49,269 nucleotides of DNA from Prevotella sp. Its GTDB lineage: Bacteria; Bacteroidota; Bacteroidia; Bacteroidales; Bacteroidaceae. Location: NCBI GenBank assembly GCA_017471245.1, contig JAFUVB010000064.1, positions 1-49,269 on the forward strand. The letters are read 5' to 3'. The notes under the pieces are model-generated. The model searched no databases and was not told the DNA's origin. It saw nothing but the letters and a program-made list of their open reading frames with translations. Shown here one piece after another: positions 15,663-24,619 of the stretch. Every line of letters starts with the position of its first letter. Within the stretch, counting starts at the first letter, position 1. Both the position numbers and the translations under genes were made by a program.

Positions 15663-16088
15663 TCAAATAAGGAGTGAGCGCTTGAGCGCAAGATACCGTC
15701 GGGGCGGTATCGGCACTTTGTCGGGGATATAGGGTTCCCCGGTGATGATATTATTATATAATGTGGAAACGAATTCTGCCGGAACGATGGTGAAAAGCAG
15801 CGGCTGGTCGATGGCGAAGTCATGGTGGAACGATGTGGCTTGCAGTGAGGCCGACAGCTTTTCCATAGACACCTTCATGCAGTCGGGCGATGAGATCATG
15901 GCTTCGGTCATCTTTGCGCACTCCGGTTCCATCATCATCCTGTTGTCAGCATAGTTTTTCGTGTCGAGCGGATTCATGAAATGAGTTTTCCCTGTGCAAC
16001 GGCACTGCACGTAAGTTGCGCCCACTGCCAGGTAGATCACCAGCAGCGAGAGCATGGCAGCCACAATCGTATTGCAGATTCTTCTCAT
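15663..16088 (-). CDS. small exported protein of the metal operon
   Basis: 141 residues. An N-terminal hydrophobic segment (about residues 6-27) acts as signal peptide or anchor. The mature part starts with a CRC motif (VQCRCTG), has further cysteines in PECAK and SPDCMK, several methionines (RMMMEPE), and a PP near the end (VPIPPRR). The Cys/Met-rich composition and its position as first gene upstream of a TonB receptor resemble the HYC_CC_PP-type proteins found near such receptors in Bacteroidetes, but the match is loose. It may bind metal. It precedes the receptor by 145 bp. Confidence 0.65.
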   Translation of the reverse strand: MRRICNTIVAAMLSLLVIYLAVGATYVQCRCTGKTHFMNPLDTKNYADNRMMMEPECAKMTEAMISSPDCMKVSMEKLSASLQATSFHHDFAIDQPLLFTIVPAEFVSTLYNNIITGEPYIPDKVPIPPRRYLALKRSLLI

Positions 16089-16503
16089 TTTTCCGTGGTA
16101 TTTTCAGAATTCGCCTGCAAAAATAGTAATATTTCTGATACGTGGTATACTGTCCTCTCTTTTTTTATACTTTTTTAATGCTGATTCAGAATAATGTAAC
16201 TACTCAGCACCCTCAAGAAGAGTGCCCCCATTGGGGGCAGAAATCATACAAATCTGAACAAATCTTACAAAAAAGAAAAAGAGATTTGAAAGATTTTGAA
16301 TAGATTTGTAAGATTTCTCGCCGTAGGCGACTCCTTTGAACCGATTTGCTGAATAATTACAGAATAATAAAAAGCCCGCAAAACATTTTCATCGCATTTC
16401 GGGAGAATGATCTTCCGCTGTGAACGAAATCATGTCTTGCGAGCCAAACACCTCTCCTGTCGCAGGGTCGGTGACTTCAACTATGATAAAAACTTTTTAG
16501 AGC
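16089..16503. other. intergenic region with two hairpins
   Basis: 415 bp without a gene. Contains a -7 box TATTTTTG on the minus strand (16118-16125) for the metal operon, a GC-rich hairpin TGCCCCC/GGGGGCA (16223-16239), and a long AT hairpin, AAATCTTACAAA (16260-16271) with TTTGTAAGATTT (16305-16316). Confidence 0.6.
16260..16316. repeat. AAATCTTACAAA hairpin
   Basis: Perfect 12-bp arms; between them lie further imperfect copies of AGATTTG/AAGATTT. It resembles in style the 121-bp hairpin repeats, though the sequence differs. It lies downstream of mscL. Confidence 0.6.
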
Positions 16504-16899
16504 TTACTTGTTTTTCAGCAAGTCGCGAATCTCAGCCAGCAGCTCTTCCTGCGTGGGACCTGCGGGTGCCTCGGGAGCGGGCTCCTCTTCCTTCTTGCGG
16601 TTCAGCTTGTTGATGCCCTTCAGCATGAGGAAGATGCAGAGTGCAACGATGATGAAGTCAACGACATTCTGAATGAATGTGCCGTATTTCAGAACGGCTG
16701 CCGTCTCGCCATCGCCGATTTTGCACACGAGGTTGGTGAAATCCACATTGCCAGTCAGCATTCCGATAGCCGGCATGAGCACATCGTCAACCAGTGAAGA
16801 TATGATTTTACCGAAAGCACCGCCGATGATCACACCGACTGCCATGTCCATTACGTTGCCCTTCATGGCAAACTCTTTGAATTCTTTAAAAAATCCCAT
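16504..16899 (-). CDS. mscL: large-conductance mechanosensitive channel
   Basis: 131 residues, the normal length of MscL, which opens in response to membrane tension during osmotic downshock. The first helix has the typical [20 protein letters not shown] start with the glycine-rich pore-lining pattern [13 protein letters not shown]. The second membrane helix is [17 protein letters not shown], followed by [15 protein letters not shown] and a C-terminal helix ending [12 protein letters not shown]. All family landmarks are present. Single gene with its own promoter candidate, TATATTTG at 17069-17076 on the minus strand, implying a leader of about 165 nt. Confidence 0.97.
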   Translation of the reverse strand: MGFFKEFKEFAMKGNVMDMAVGVIIGGAFGKIISSLVDDVLMPAIGMLTGNVDFTNLVCKIGDGETAAVLKYGTFIQNVVDFIIVALCIFLMLKGINKLNRKKEEEPAPEAPAGPTQEELLAEIRDLLKNK

Positions 16900-17229
16900 A
16901 GTCTTAAAATTTTAAATTATTAATTGGTGAATGATATCATGCCATGCGGGTCCTGAATAGCTGCATTTTGCAAACTTCATTTTGCAATCTTCCGCCTGAT
17001 GCTTCCAATTTGCACTTTTTTCGATCAGGAATCCTCAATTTTCAATTTATTAATACTCAAATCTGATGCAAATATAGAAAAAAAATAGTAACTTTGCACT
17101 CGAAATCAGAAAAAAATGCACTGAAAGCATGAAATTTCTTACATTTTGTCCGATTTTCGGCATTTAAGGTAACTTGATTTGAGATATTTGAGGATAATTT
17201 TTTAACCAATTTAATAAATAAAACAAAAA
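16900..17229. other. mscL-gapA divergent promoter region
   Basis: 330 bp holding two face-to-face -7 boxes 12 bp apart: TATATTTG on the minus strand (17069-17076) and TAACTTTG on the plus strand (17089-17096), the latter for gapA with a leader of about 130 nt. Neither has a clear -33 box. Confidence 0.5.
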
Positions 17230-18258
17230 ATGACAAAAGTAGCTATTAACGGTTTCGGCCGTATCGGTCGCCTCGCTTTCCGCCAGATGTTCGAGGCTGA
17301 AGGTTATGAAGTAGTCGCTATCAACGACTTGACAAGTCCCAAAATGCTTGCTCACCTGCTGAAGTATGACACAGCACAGGGTGGATTCGCCGGCAAGTTC
17401 GGTGAAGGAAAGCACACTGTGGAGGCAACAGAAAACTCTATTATCGTTGACGGTAAGGAGATTACCATCTATGCAAAGCCCAACGCTGCCGAACTGCCTT
17501 GGGGCGAAATCGGTGTTGACGTGGTGCTCGAGTGCACAGGTTTCTACACATCCAAGGAGAAGGCTTCTGCCCATATTCAGGCCGGTGCCAAGAAAGTTGT
17601 GATCTCTGCTCCCGCAGGAAAAGACCTGCCAACTATCGTTTACAACGTGAACCACAAGACTCTTACCCCGGAGGATACCGTTATCTCAGCTGCTTCTTGC
17701 ACCACAAACTGCCTGGCTCCTATGGCTGACGCACTGAACAAGTACGCTCCCATCTGCAGCGGTATCATGTCTACCATCCACGCTTATACTGGCGACCAGA
17801 TGATTCTCGACGGTCCGCAGCGCAAGGGTGACCTCCGCCGCAGCCGCGCAGGTGCTTGCAACATCGTTCCTAACTCAACAGGTGCCGCCAAGGCCATCGG
17901 TCTGGTGATTCCCGAGCTCAACGGAAAGCTCATCGGAAGTGCACAGCGCGTTCCCACTCCCACAGGTTCCACCACCATCCTCATTGCTGTTGTGAAGGGT
18001 AAGGACATCACAGTGGAAGGCATCAACGCCGCTATGAAGGCTGCCGGAAATGAGAGCTTCGGCTACACAGAGGATCAGATCGTTTCTTCAGACATCATCG
18101 GTATGAAGTTCGGTTCACTCTTCGATGCCACTCAGACCATGGTCAGCAAGATCGACGACGACACCTATCAGGTGCAGGTTGTTTCATGGTACGACAATGA
18201 GAACTCATACACTTCTCAGATGATCCGCACCATCAAGTATCTTGCAGAGCTGAAATAA
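17230..18258 (+). CDS. gapA: glyceraldehyde-3-phosphate dehydrogenase
   Basis: 342 residues, a full-length type I GAPDH of glycolysis and gluconeogenesis in the cytoplasm. It opens with the NAD-binding Rossmann motif [13 protein letters not shown]. The catalytic cysteine is in [12 protein letters not shown] and its histidine partner lies in the [10 protein letters not shown] segment. The C-terminus [12 protein letters not shown] is conserved. A strong terminator follows the stop. Stands alone. Confidence 0.97.
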   Translation: MTKVAINGFGRIGRLAFRQMFEAEGYEVVAINDLTSPKMLAHLLKYDTAQGGFAGKFGEGKHTVEATENSIIVDGKEITIYAKPNAAELPWGEIGVDVVLECTGFYTSKEKASAHIQAGAKKVVISAPAGKDLPTIVYNVNHKTLTPEDTVISAASCTTNCLAPMADALNKYAPICSGIMSTIHAYTGDQMILDGPQRKGDLRRSRAGACNIVPNSTGAAKAIGLVIPELNGKLIGSAQRVPTPTGSTTILIAVVKGKDITVEGINAAMKAAGNESFGYTEDQIVSSDIIGMKFGSLFDATQTMVSKIDDDTYQVQVVSWYDNENSYTSQMIRTIKYLAELK

Positions 18259-18280
18259 TCTTCATTTTCAAGATAGTGCA

Positions 18281-18322
18281 GCGGCCTCCCGACATTCTCG
18301 GGAGGCCGCCGTTGTTTTTCTT
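18281..18322 (+). terminator. gapA rho-independent terminator
   Basis: GCGGCCTCCCGA (18281-18292) and TCGGGAGGCCGC (18298-18309), a perfect 12-bp stem with a 5-nt loop, followed by a T-rich run. Confidence 0.93.
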
Positions 18323-18332
18323 TTGATGAGAA

Positions 18333-18377
18333 AGGCATATAGGCCTTATAGGACTTATAAGCCTTATAAGCCAAATA
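18333..18377 (+). repeat. 9-bp tandem array, locus A
   Basis: Five units of the type AGCCTTATA in exact 9-bp register. Related arrays are at 26452-26478 and 41957-42001. Confidence 0.85.
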
Positions 18378-18393
18378 AGATTTTTTGGCGCGA

Positions 18394-18481
18394 GAAAGCA
18401 TAGCTTTTATAGGATGAAACCATATCTTTTGAATGATGAAACCATATTTTTTAATGGTTAAAACCATAGCTTTCAATGCGC
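18394..18481 (+). repeat. 22-bp tandem array, locus A
   Basis: Four 22-bp units (starts 18394, 18416, 18438, 18460) sharing GAAACCATAGCTTT and variable ends. The mirror-image array is at 41865-41952. Confidence 0.87.
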
Positions 18482-18514
18482 GCAAGCCAAATGCCGAGAA
18501 TCCTATACCAGCAG

Positions 18515-18889
18515 CTCTCCCTTAGCAAAAAATAGCAAAGAAGTGGCACCTGAGCCTAAAACGCTGCATTTCAATCGTTTACGCAAATTTATCCGTTACC
18601 TGCTGCGTCACCCGATCCCGCACCTGATGCGACACCTACTGACCATTTTCGAGCCTTTTTCCGTAATTTTTGTTCGAAGTTTCCACAGAACTATCCGATT
18701 TACGAATGTTAGTTCGATTTTGTGCGCGCAAACAACGGCGTAAATACACTACTTTGAAATGTCGTGGATTTTTACTTTTAAACCATAAACAATTGAATAT
18801 CAGACGTTTAGATATTCAAAAATATTGACAAAATGGGCGTTTCGTACAAAAAGTTCCACAAAAATACGCATCGGGTGACGCATCAGGTG
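18515..18889 (+). repeat. 375-bp dispersed element, copy A
   Basis: Highly similar to the reverse complement of 41451-41826 over its whole length, including GCACCTGAGCCTAAAAC near one end, GTTTGCGCGCAC in the middle and GTGACGCATCAGGTG at the other end. Near the ends it also has the inverted pair GCGTCACCCGAT / ATCGGGTGACGC. No transposase; the frame through it is probably not a gene. Confidence 0.88.
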
Positions 18890-19100
18890 CCACTTGAAAA
18901 TTCGCAAACGGCTGGTATCCAGTAGGTTACGCGCAAATACAGATAAATGTTTTTGTTCTGCAAGGTAGTGGAACGGTTCTTCGCCGTTGTGTTCTGCTGA
19001 TTCCATGGTGCCGGTTTCAGTGTTGCCAAGCATGCGAATGATGTCAGGAAAAGGAAAATGCGGTTGTCTGCCCACGAAGTGAAAAAATAGTTGAATTGCC

Positions 19101-19131
19101 TTGCAAATATCAGGATTTATCAGTATTTTTA
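19101..19131 (+). promoter_or_regulatory. miaA promoter
   Basis: TTG (19101-19103), a 20-bp spacer and TATTTTTA (19124-19131; one mismatch). This excludes the in-frame TTG at 19091 as a start. Confidence 0.5.
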
Positions 19132-19141
19132 CAGAAAAGAA

Positions 19142-20194
19142 ATGGATATGCAGAAAAAGATGGTGACAATCCTCGGTCCCACTGCTTCGGGAAAGACCCG
19201 GATTGCAGCCGCTCTTGCCGACAGAATAGGCGGTGAAATCATCAGCGCCGACAGTAGGCAGGTGTATCGACGTATGGATATCGGAACGGGCAAAGACCTG
19301 AGCGACTATACCATCACAAGGAATCGCGAGTCAATCGACAATAAACGCGAAACAATCGAGCATAAACAGGATGCATTAGGTAATAACCGCGAACCGATAA
19401 CCGCGCATGCAGAGGCGAGAACCATCCCATACCATCTGATCGATATCTGCGAGCCGGGAACGAAATACAATCTTTTCCAGTATCAGCAGGATTTTCTCGA
19501 TGCCTACAACGACATCGTGAGCCGGGGAGCCGAGCCGATTCTCTGTGGCGGAACGGGGCTTTACATCGAGTCGGTGCTCAAGGGATATGCCTTGTCGCCT
19601 GTGCCTCAGAATGCCGAATTGCGCCGTCAGCTTGCCGGAAAGTCATTGGAGGAACTGACACAGATGCTTGTGGAGCTGAAGCGGCAGACCGGTTCCGCGA
19701 TGCACAACCATACCGATGTGGATACGACACAGCGGGCAATACGCGCCATTGAGATTGAAACGCACAATCTTAACAACCCTTTGCCCGAAAGAGAATTCCC
19801 CGAGATACCCTATCTGATTATCGGAGTGGACATCGACAGGGAGGAGCGCAGAAGGAAAATCACACGCAGATTGGAGCAGCGACTGCGTGAAGGCATGATC
19901 GACGAGGTGAAATCGCTGCTCGACAGCGGCATTCCGGCCGACGACCTGATATACTACGGGCTGGAGTACAAGTATGTAACGGAGCACATCATCGGCCGAT
20001 TGTCGTTCAACGAGATGTTCCGCCAACTGGAAATTGCCATCCACCAGTTTGCCAAACGGCAGATGACCTGGTTTCGCGGCATGGAGCGCCGGGGCTTCGA
20101 GATACACTGGATCGATGCCATGCAGCCCATGGATGAGAAGATACGTAAGATTCTGGAACTAAGAGATAAAAGTTATGTCAGTGGAGAACAATAG
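19142..20194 (+). CDS. miaA: tRNA dimethylallyltransferase
   Basis: Adds the dimethylallyl group to A37 of tRNAs reading UNN codons. 350 residues from ATG 19142 (19148 also possible). The P-loop LGPTASGKT lies at residues about 9-17, SADSRQVYRRMDIGTGK follows, and later landmarks include CGGTGLYIESVLKGY, DVDTTQRAIRAIE and the C-terminal YYGLEYKYV and FAKRQMTWFRG. Between GTGKDLSDY and IPYHLIDI there is an extra segment of about 35 residues made of imperfect repeats (NRESIDN, KRETIEH, KQDALGN, NREPIT) that I do not expect in the family. Overlaps the next gene by 20 bp. Confidence 0.95.
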   Translation: MDMQKKMVTILGPTASGKTRIAAALADRIGGEIISADSRQVYRRMDIGTGKDLSDYTITRNRESIDNKRETIEHKQDALGNNREPITAHAEARTIPYHLIDICEPGTKYNLFQYQQDFLDAYNDIVSRGAEPILCGGTGLYIESVLKGYALSPVPQNAELRRQLAGKSLEELTQMLVELKRQTGSAMHNHTDVDTTQRAIRAIEIETHNLNNPLPEREFPEIPYLIIGVDIDREERRRKITRRLEQRLREGMIDEVKSLLDSGIPADDLIYYGLEYKYVTEHIIGRLSFNEMFRQLEIAIHQFAKRQMTWFRGMERRGFEIHWIDAMQPMDEKIRKILELRDKSYVSGEQ

Positions 20195-21110
20195 ATGGGG
20201 CATCCTTTATTGCCCGAAACGCGATATCTTCCGCCCCCAGAAGCGGTGGGAGAAGATAGAGAAATGTCTCAACGCGCGCGGTATCGCATTCGATAAGGTG
20301 CAGAGCGAGAGTTCATCGAGCGTGGAGCGCATCTGCAAGATGATGATCAACAACGGCTATCACACCATTATCATCGTCGGCGGCGACTCTGCGCTCAACG
20401 ATGCAGTGAACTGTCTGATGCAGTCGCCTAAGGAAGTGCGCGAGCAGATTGCACTCGGCGTGATTCCAAACGGCGTGATGAACGACTTTGCCCATTTCTG
20501 GGACTTCAAGGAAGGTGAGATTGAGCAGACCGTCGACTGGCTGATGGAGCGCCGCGTGAGGAAAATCGACCTGGGATGCATACGCTATACCAACCGCAAA
20601 GGCGAGAAATGCCACCGCTATTTCCTCAATTGTGTCAACATCGGGCTCATTGCATCCATCATGAACCTGCGCAGGCAGACACGCCGACTGTTCGGTTCGC
20701 GCACCCTCTCGTTCATTTCGTCGTTCCTGCTGATGATTTTCCAGCGCATGGAATACAAGATGCACCTGAAAATCAACTCCGATGTGATCCAGCGAAAGGT
20801 GATGACCGTGTGCATCGGCAGTGCGCGCGGCTACGGCCAAACCCCCAATGCCGTACCCTACAACGGCATGCTCGACGTGTCGGTAGTGTATCATCCGCAG
20901 GTGGCACAGCTGATTGAAGGCTTTTATTTGTTATTTACCAATAAGTTCCTGAACCACAGAAGCGTACATCCATATCGTACACGAGAGGTTGAAGTGATAG
21001 AAGCACCGCATGCATTGGTGGGAATCGACGGTCGTTTGATGAATACGCCCGAGGGTTCTTTCACCATCGGCATCGAGCAGGAGGTGATCAATTTCCTGAT
21101 TCCGGCATAA
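20175..21110 (+). CDS. diacylglycerol/lipid kinase family protein
   Basis: 311 residues with the DAGK catalytic-domain layout: the nucleotide motif GGDSALNDAVN (usual form GGDGTLNEVVN) near residue 74, VIPNGVMNDFAHF in place of the usual PxGTxNDFAR, then the C-terminal beta-sandwich with VGIDGRLMNTPEGSFTIG. Such enzymes phosphorylate diacylglycerol, sphingoid or related lipids at the membrane. The Gly-Thr of the GGDGT loop is replaced by Ser-Ala, and GT in PxGTxN by GVM, so activity or substrate may differ. It starts inside miaA (20-bp overlap), so the two are co-transcribed; a strong terminator follows. Confidence 0.8.
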   Translation: MSVENNRWGILYCPKRDIFRPQKRWEKIEKCLNARGIAFDKVQSESSSSVERICKMMINNGYHTIIIVGGDSALNDAVNCLMQSPKEVREQIALGVIPNGVMNDFAHFWDFKEGEIEQTVDWLMERRVRKIDLGCIRYTNRKGEKCHRYFLNCVNIGLIASIMNLRRQTRRLFGSRTLSFISSFLLMIFQRMEYKMHLKINSDVIQRKVMTVCIGSARGYGQTPNAVPYNGMLDVSVVYHPQVAQLIEGFYLLFTNKFLNHRSVHPYRTREVEVIEAPHALVGIDGRLMNTPEGSFTIGIEQEVINFLIPA

Positions 21111-21175
21111 TCCCATCTGCGCCCGATGGCCGCTTTCGGCTTCCAACAAGCCAACTCCTGCACCCCCATATCACC

Positions 21176-21206
21176 GAAAAGCCATGCCCGGCATGGCTTT
21201 TCTGCT
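21176..21206 (+). terminator. terminator after the lipid-kinase-like gene
   Basis: AAAAGCCATGCC (21177-21188) and GGCATGGCTTTT (21190-21201), nearly perfect stem ending in a T-run. Confidence 0.9.
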
Positions 21207-21265
21207 TTATTTCATACCATAAAACGCAAAATATATCCTTTTTTTTCAAAAACCCTGCTATTTAT

Positions 21266-21296
21266 TTTGTCTTACGCAAAAAAATGATTACTTTTG
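21266..21296 (+). promoter_or_regulatory. glycogen operon promoter
   Basis: TTTG (21266-21269), a 19-bp spacer and TACTTTTG (21289-21296). The leader to the ATG at 21348 is about 45 nt. Confidence 0.72.
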
Positions 21297-21347
21297 AACG
21301 TTAATTTACAGTCAATTAATAATAACATCAATCATAAATAATAACCT

Positions 21348-23297
21348 ATGAGTTATCTTCGTTTCGAAAAAGCTCTGATGACGAATCTGGAGGAGGCACT
21401 GCCGCGCGAGTTGTTGCGTACAAACCGCTCGGGAGCCTATTCCTGTTCGACGATTGTAGACTGTAACACGAGGAAATACCATGGATTGCTCGTCGTTCCC
21501 ATACCGGAACTCGACGACGAAAACCATGTGCTCCTTTCCTCGTTGGATGTTACGGTGATTCAGCATGGCGCTGAATTCAATCTCGGACTTCACAAGTATC
21601 AGGGCAACAATTACAGTCCCAAAGGTCACAAATACATCCGAGAGTTTGATTGTGACAAGGTTCCCACCACGCTCTACAGAGTGGGTGGCGTTGTGTTAAA
21701 GAAGGAAGTGGTGTTCCAGCACTATGAAGACAGGATCCTCATCCGCTATACGCTGGAGGATGCACATTCTGAAACGACACTCCGTTTCAGGCCTTTCCTC
21801 GCCTTCCGCAGTGTGCGCCAGTTCACACACGAGAACTCCGTGGCAAGCCGCGAGTATCATCTCGTGGATCACGGCATCAAGACTTGCATGTATGCAGGCT
21901 ATCCTGACCTCTACATGCAGTTCAGTAAGAAGAACGAATTCATATTCCAGCCCGACTGGTATCGCGGCGTGGAGTATCCGAAAGAGCAGGAGCGGGGCTA
22001 TGCTTCGAATGAAGACCTCTATGTTCCCGGCTATTTCGAGATGAAAATCAAGAAAGGCGAGAGCATCGTCTTTGCCGCTTCCACATCTTCGATCAAGGCA
22101 AGCGGACTGAAGAAGCTGTTTGACGAGGAGGTGGCAGCGCGCTCGCCACGCGACAATTTCTTCCATTGCTTGGTGAATGCAGCCCATCAGTTCCACAACC
22201 GTTCTAAGAACGACGACCGCTATTTGCTCGCCGGCTATCCGTGGTTCAAGTGTCGCGCGCGCGATACATTTATATCATTGCCCGGCCTCACGCTCGCTAT
22301 CGAGGAGCAGGAATACTTCGAACTGGTGATGAAAACTGCCGAAAAGGGACTGCGCGACTACATGAAAGGCAAGCCCGTGTCGGTTAAGATCTATGAAATG
22401 GAGCAGCCCGACGTTCCGCTTTGGTGCATCTGGGCGATTCAGCAGTATGCCCGCGAGTGCGGCGACGATAAATGCTTCAAGATGTATGGCAAGCTCGTGC
22501 GCGACATTGTGGAGTTTATCGAGAAGGGCAAGCACCCGAATCTCACCGTCGAAGCCAACGGACTGGTGCGCACCGAGGGCAAGGATCGCGCCGTCACTTG
22601 GATGAATTCCACGGCAAATGGTCGCCCAGTGGTGCCTCGTACTGGCTTCGTCGTTGAGTTTAATGCACTTTGGTATAACGCGTTGAAGTTCTGTTCAAAG
22701 CTCGCGAAGATGAACAACGACGAGAAGGCAGTGGCTCATTTGGATGAAATGGCTGCCAAAGTGAAGGAATCTTTCGTGGAAACCTTCCTCAACGACTACG
22801 GTTATCTGTTCGATTACGTAGACGGAAACATGATGGACTGGAGTGTTCGGCCGAACATGATATTCGCTGTGGCACTCGATTACTCACCGTTGTCGCAGGA
22901 ACAGAAGAAGAGCGTGCTGGATATTTGCACACGTGAGCTGCTCACTCCCAAGGGTCTGCGCTCGCTTTCACCCAAGAGCGGAGGCTACAATCCTATGTAT
23001 GTGGGGCCGCAAACCCAGCGCGACTATGCTTATCACCAGGGTACGGCGTGGCCGTGGCTTGGCGGATTCTATATGGAAGCCTGCCTGAAACTCTACAAGC
23101 GCACGCGAATCAGCTTCGTGGAAAGGCAGATGGTGGGCTATGAAGACGAGATGATGCTCAACTGTCTTGGCACAATTCCCGAGATGTCGGATGGCAATCC
23201 GCCATTCCGCGCCCGCGGTGGCATGTCGTTTGCCATGAATGTTGCCGAGATATTGCGCACGCTCAACATGCTTGAAAAATACACTTATAACAGATAG
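21348..23297 (+). CDS. glycogen debranching enzyme (amylo-1,6-glucosidase type)
   Basis: 649 residues. The N-terminal beta-sandwich (about 1-250) contains TNRSGAYSCSTIVDCNTRKYHGLLV, the hallmark start of bacterial GDE_N proteins; the C-terminal (alpha/alpha)6 barrel (about 280-640) has GYPWFKCRARDTFISLPGL with the catalytic acidic residue region, MNSTANGRPV, and YHQGTAWPW. It is a GH133-type enzyme that removes alpha-1,6 branch stubs in glycogen. No signal peptide, so it is cytoplasmic. First gene of a three-gene operon with a GT4 enzyme (11 bp away) and a GH57 enzyme, an arrangement usual in Bacteroidetes for glycogen metabolism. Confidence 0.92.
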   Translation: MSYLRFEKALMTNLEEALPRELLRTNRSGAYSCSTIVDCNTRKYHGLLVVPIPELDDENHVLLSSLDVTVIQHGAEFNLGLHKYQGNNYSPKGHKYIREFDCDKVPTTLYRVGGVVLKKEVVFQHYEDRILIRYTLEDAHSETTLRFRPFLAFRSVRQFTHENSVASREYHLVDHGIKTCMYAGYPDLYMQFSKKNEFIFQPDWYRGVEYPKEQERGYASNEDLYVPGYFEMKIKKGESIVFAASTSSIKASGLKKLFDEEVAARSPRDNFFHCLVNAAHQFHNRSKNDDRYLLAGYPWFKCRARDTFISLPGLTLAIEEQEYFELVMKTAEKGLRDYMKGKPVSVKIYEMEQPDVPLWCIWAIQQYARECGDDKCFKMYGKLVRDIVEFIEKGKHPNLTVEANGLVRTEGKDRAVTWMNSTANGRPVVPRTGFVVEFNALWYNALKFCSKLAKMNNDEKAVAHLDEMAAKVKESFVETFLNDYGYLFDYVDGNMMDWSVRPNMIFAVALDYSPLSQEQKKSVLDICTRELLTPKGLRSLSPKSGGYNPMYVGPQTQRDYAYHQGTAWPWLGGFYMEACLKLYKRTRISFVERQMVGYEDEMMLNCLGTIPEMSDGNPPFRARGGMSFAMNVAEILRTLNMLEKYTYNR

Positions 23298-23308
23298 GAG
23301 GCGAGACG

Positions 23309-24577
23309 ATGAAAGTATTAATGTTTGGATGGGAGTATCCCCCTCATGTTTTTGGCGGACTCGCCACTGCTAACTATGGAATATCAGAAGGACTGAAGGC
23401 GCAGGGAGACATAGAGATTGCGCTCTGCCTGCCTCACCCCTTCGGCGACGAGGAGCAACATGCTGCCCGCATCATTGCCATGAATGCCGTGCCGATAGCA
23501 TGGCGACAGGTTGACCGCGACTATGTTCAGCATCGTGTGGGCAATATCATGAACCCCGACTATTACTATAAGCTGCGCGAGCATATCTATGCAGACTTCA
23601 ACTACATGAACGTGAACGATCTGGGTTGTATGGAGTTTGCAGGAGGCTATCCGTCAAACCTGCACGAGGAAATCAACAACTATTCTGTGATTGCAGGTGT
23701 GGTGGCACGCACCGAAGAATTCGATATCATACACGCTCACGACTGGCTCACCTATCCGGCAGGCATTCATGCCAAGAACGTTAGTGGCAAACCGTTGTGC
23801 ATCCACGTGCATGCCACCGACTTCGACCGTAGCCGCGGCAAGGTGAATCCCACCGTTTACGGAATCGAGAAAGACGGTATGGACAATGCCGACTGCATCA
23901 TGTGCGTGTCGGAACTCACACGTCAGACGGTCATCAACCATTACCACCAGGATCCGCGCAAGTGCTTCACGGTGCACAATGCCGTATATCCGCTGCGCCA
24001 GGAACTGCAAGATATCCCGCGCCCCGACCACACCGGCAAGGAGAAAGTGGTGACTTTCTTAGGGCGCATCACCATGCAGAAAGGTCCCGAATATTTCGTC
24101 GAGGCTGCCAATCTGGTGCTTCACAGAACAAAGAACATTCGCTTCTGCTTTGCAGGAAGTGGCGACATGATGGAGGCAATGATCAATCTCGCTGCCGAGC
24201 GCGGCATTGCCGACCGTTTCCACTTCCCCGGATTCATGCGCGGAAAGCAGGTATATGAGTGCCTGAAGGATTCCGACGTGTATGTAATGCCATCTGTTTC
24301 AGAGCCTTTCGGCATTTCTCCGCTTGAGGCAATGCAGTGCGGCACGCCGAGTATCATCTCAAAGCAGAGCGGTTGCGCAGAAATCCTGAACAACTGCATC
24401 AAGGTTGACTACTGGGATATACATGCTCTGGCCGACGCCATGTACTCCATCTGCAACAACGAGAGCCTTTTCAAGTTCCTGCAAGAGGAAGGAAAGCGCG
24501 AGGTTGATCAGATCACTTGGGAGAAAGTGGGTGCTTGGATCAGGGAACTCTATATGAGGACTCTCGGATGGAAATAA
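23309..24577 (+). CDS. GT4 glycosyltransferase (glycogen synthase-like)
   Basis: 422 residues of a GT-B fold. N-terminal half: LMFGWEYPPHVFGGLATANYG, the donor-side glycine loop of starch/glycogen synthase-like GT4 enzymes, and IIHAHDWLTYPAG. C-terminal half: VTFLGRITMQKGPEYFVEAA, and the nucleotide-sugar site EPFGISPLEAMQCGTPSI. No signal peptide. It probably extends alpha-1,4-glucan from a nucleotide glucose donor, given the debranching and GH57 genes on either side. Exact donor is not visible. Confidence 0.9.
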   Translation: MKVLMFGWEYPPHVFGGLATANYGISEGLKAQGDIEIALCLPHPFGDEEQHAARIIAMNAVPIAWRQVDRDYVQHRVGNIMNPDYYYKLREHIYADFNYMNVNDLGCMEFAGGYPSNLHEEINNYSVIAGVVARTEEFDIIHAHDWLTYPAGIHAKNVSGKPLCIHVHATDFDRSRGKVNPTVYGIEKDGMDNADCIMCVSELTRQTVINHYHQDPRKCFTVHNAVYPLRQELQDIPRPDHTGKEKVVTFLGRITMQKGPEYFVEAANLVLHRTKNIRFCFAGSGDMMEAMINLAAERGIADRFHFPGFMRGKQVYECLKDSDVYVMPSVSEPFGISPLEAMQCGTPSIISKQSGCAEILNNCIKVDYWDIHALADAMYSICNNESLFKFLQEEGKREVDQITWEKVGAWIRELYMRTLGWK

Positions 24578-24619
24578 CAATTTAAATAGAATAGTTGATA
24601 ATTTGAAAATTGGAAAATC

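Larger units (their letters stand above)
18259..19141. other. non-coding repeat region after gapA
   Basis: About 880 bp. In order it holds the gapA terminator, a 9-bp tandem array, a 22-bp tandem array, a 375-bp dispersed element and the miaA promoter. Short frames here (for example 18543-18743) are inside the repeat and are not convincing genes. Confidence 0.7.

Noticed and set aside
18543-18743. Plus-strand ORF (MAPEPKTLHFNRL...) conserved in the second repeat copy (41630-41848)
   Set aside because: The peptides are alike because the DNA element is duplicated. No recognised family, no promoter at the start, and many coding-unlike features (palindromic CTGATGCGTCACC units).
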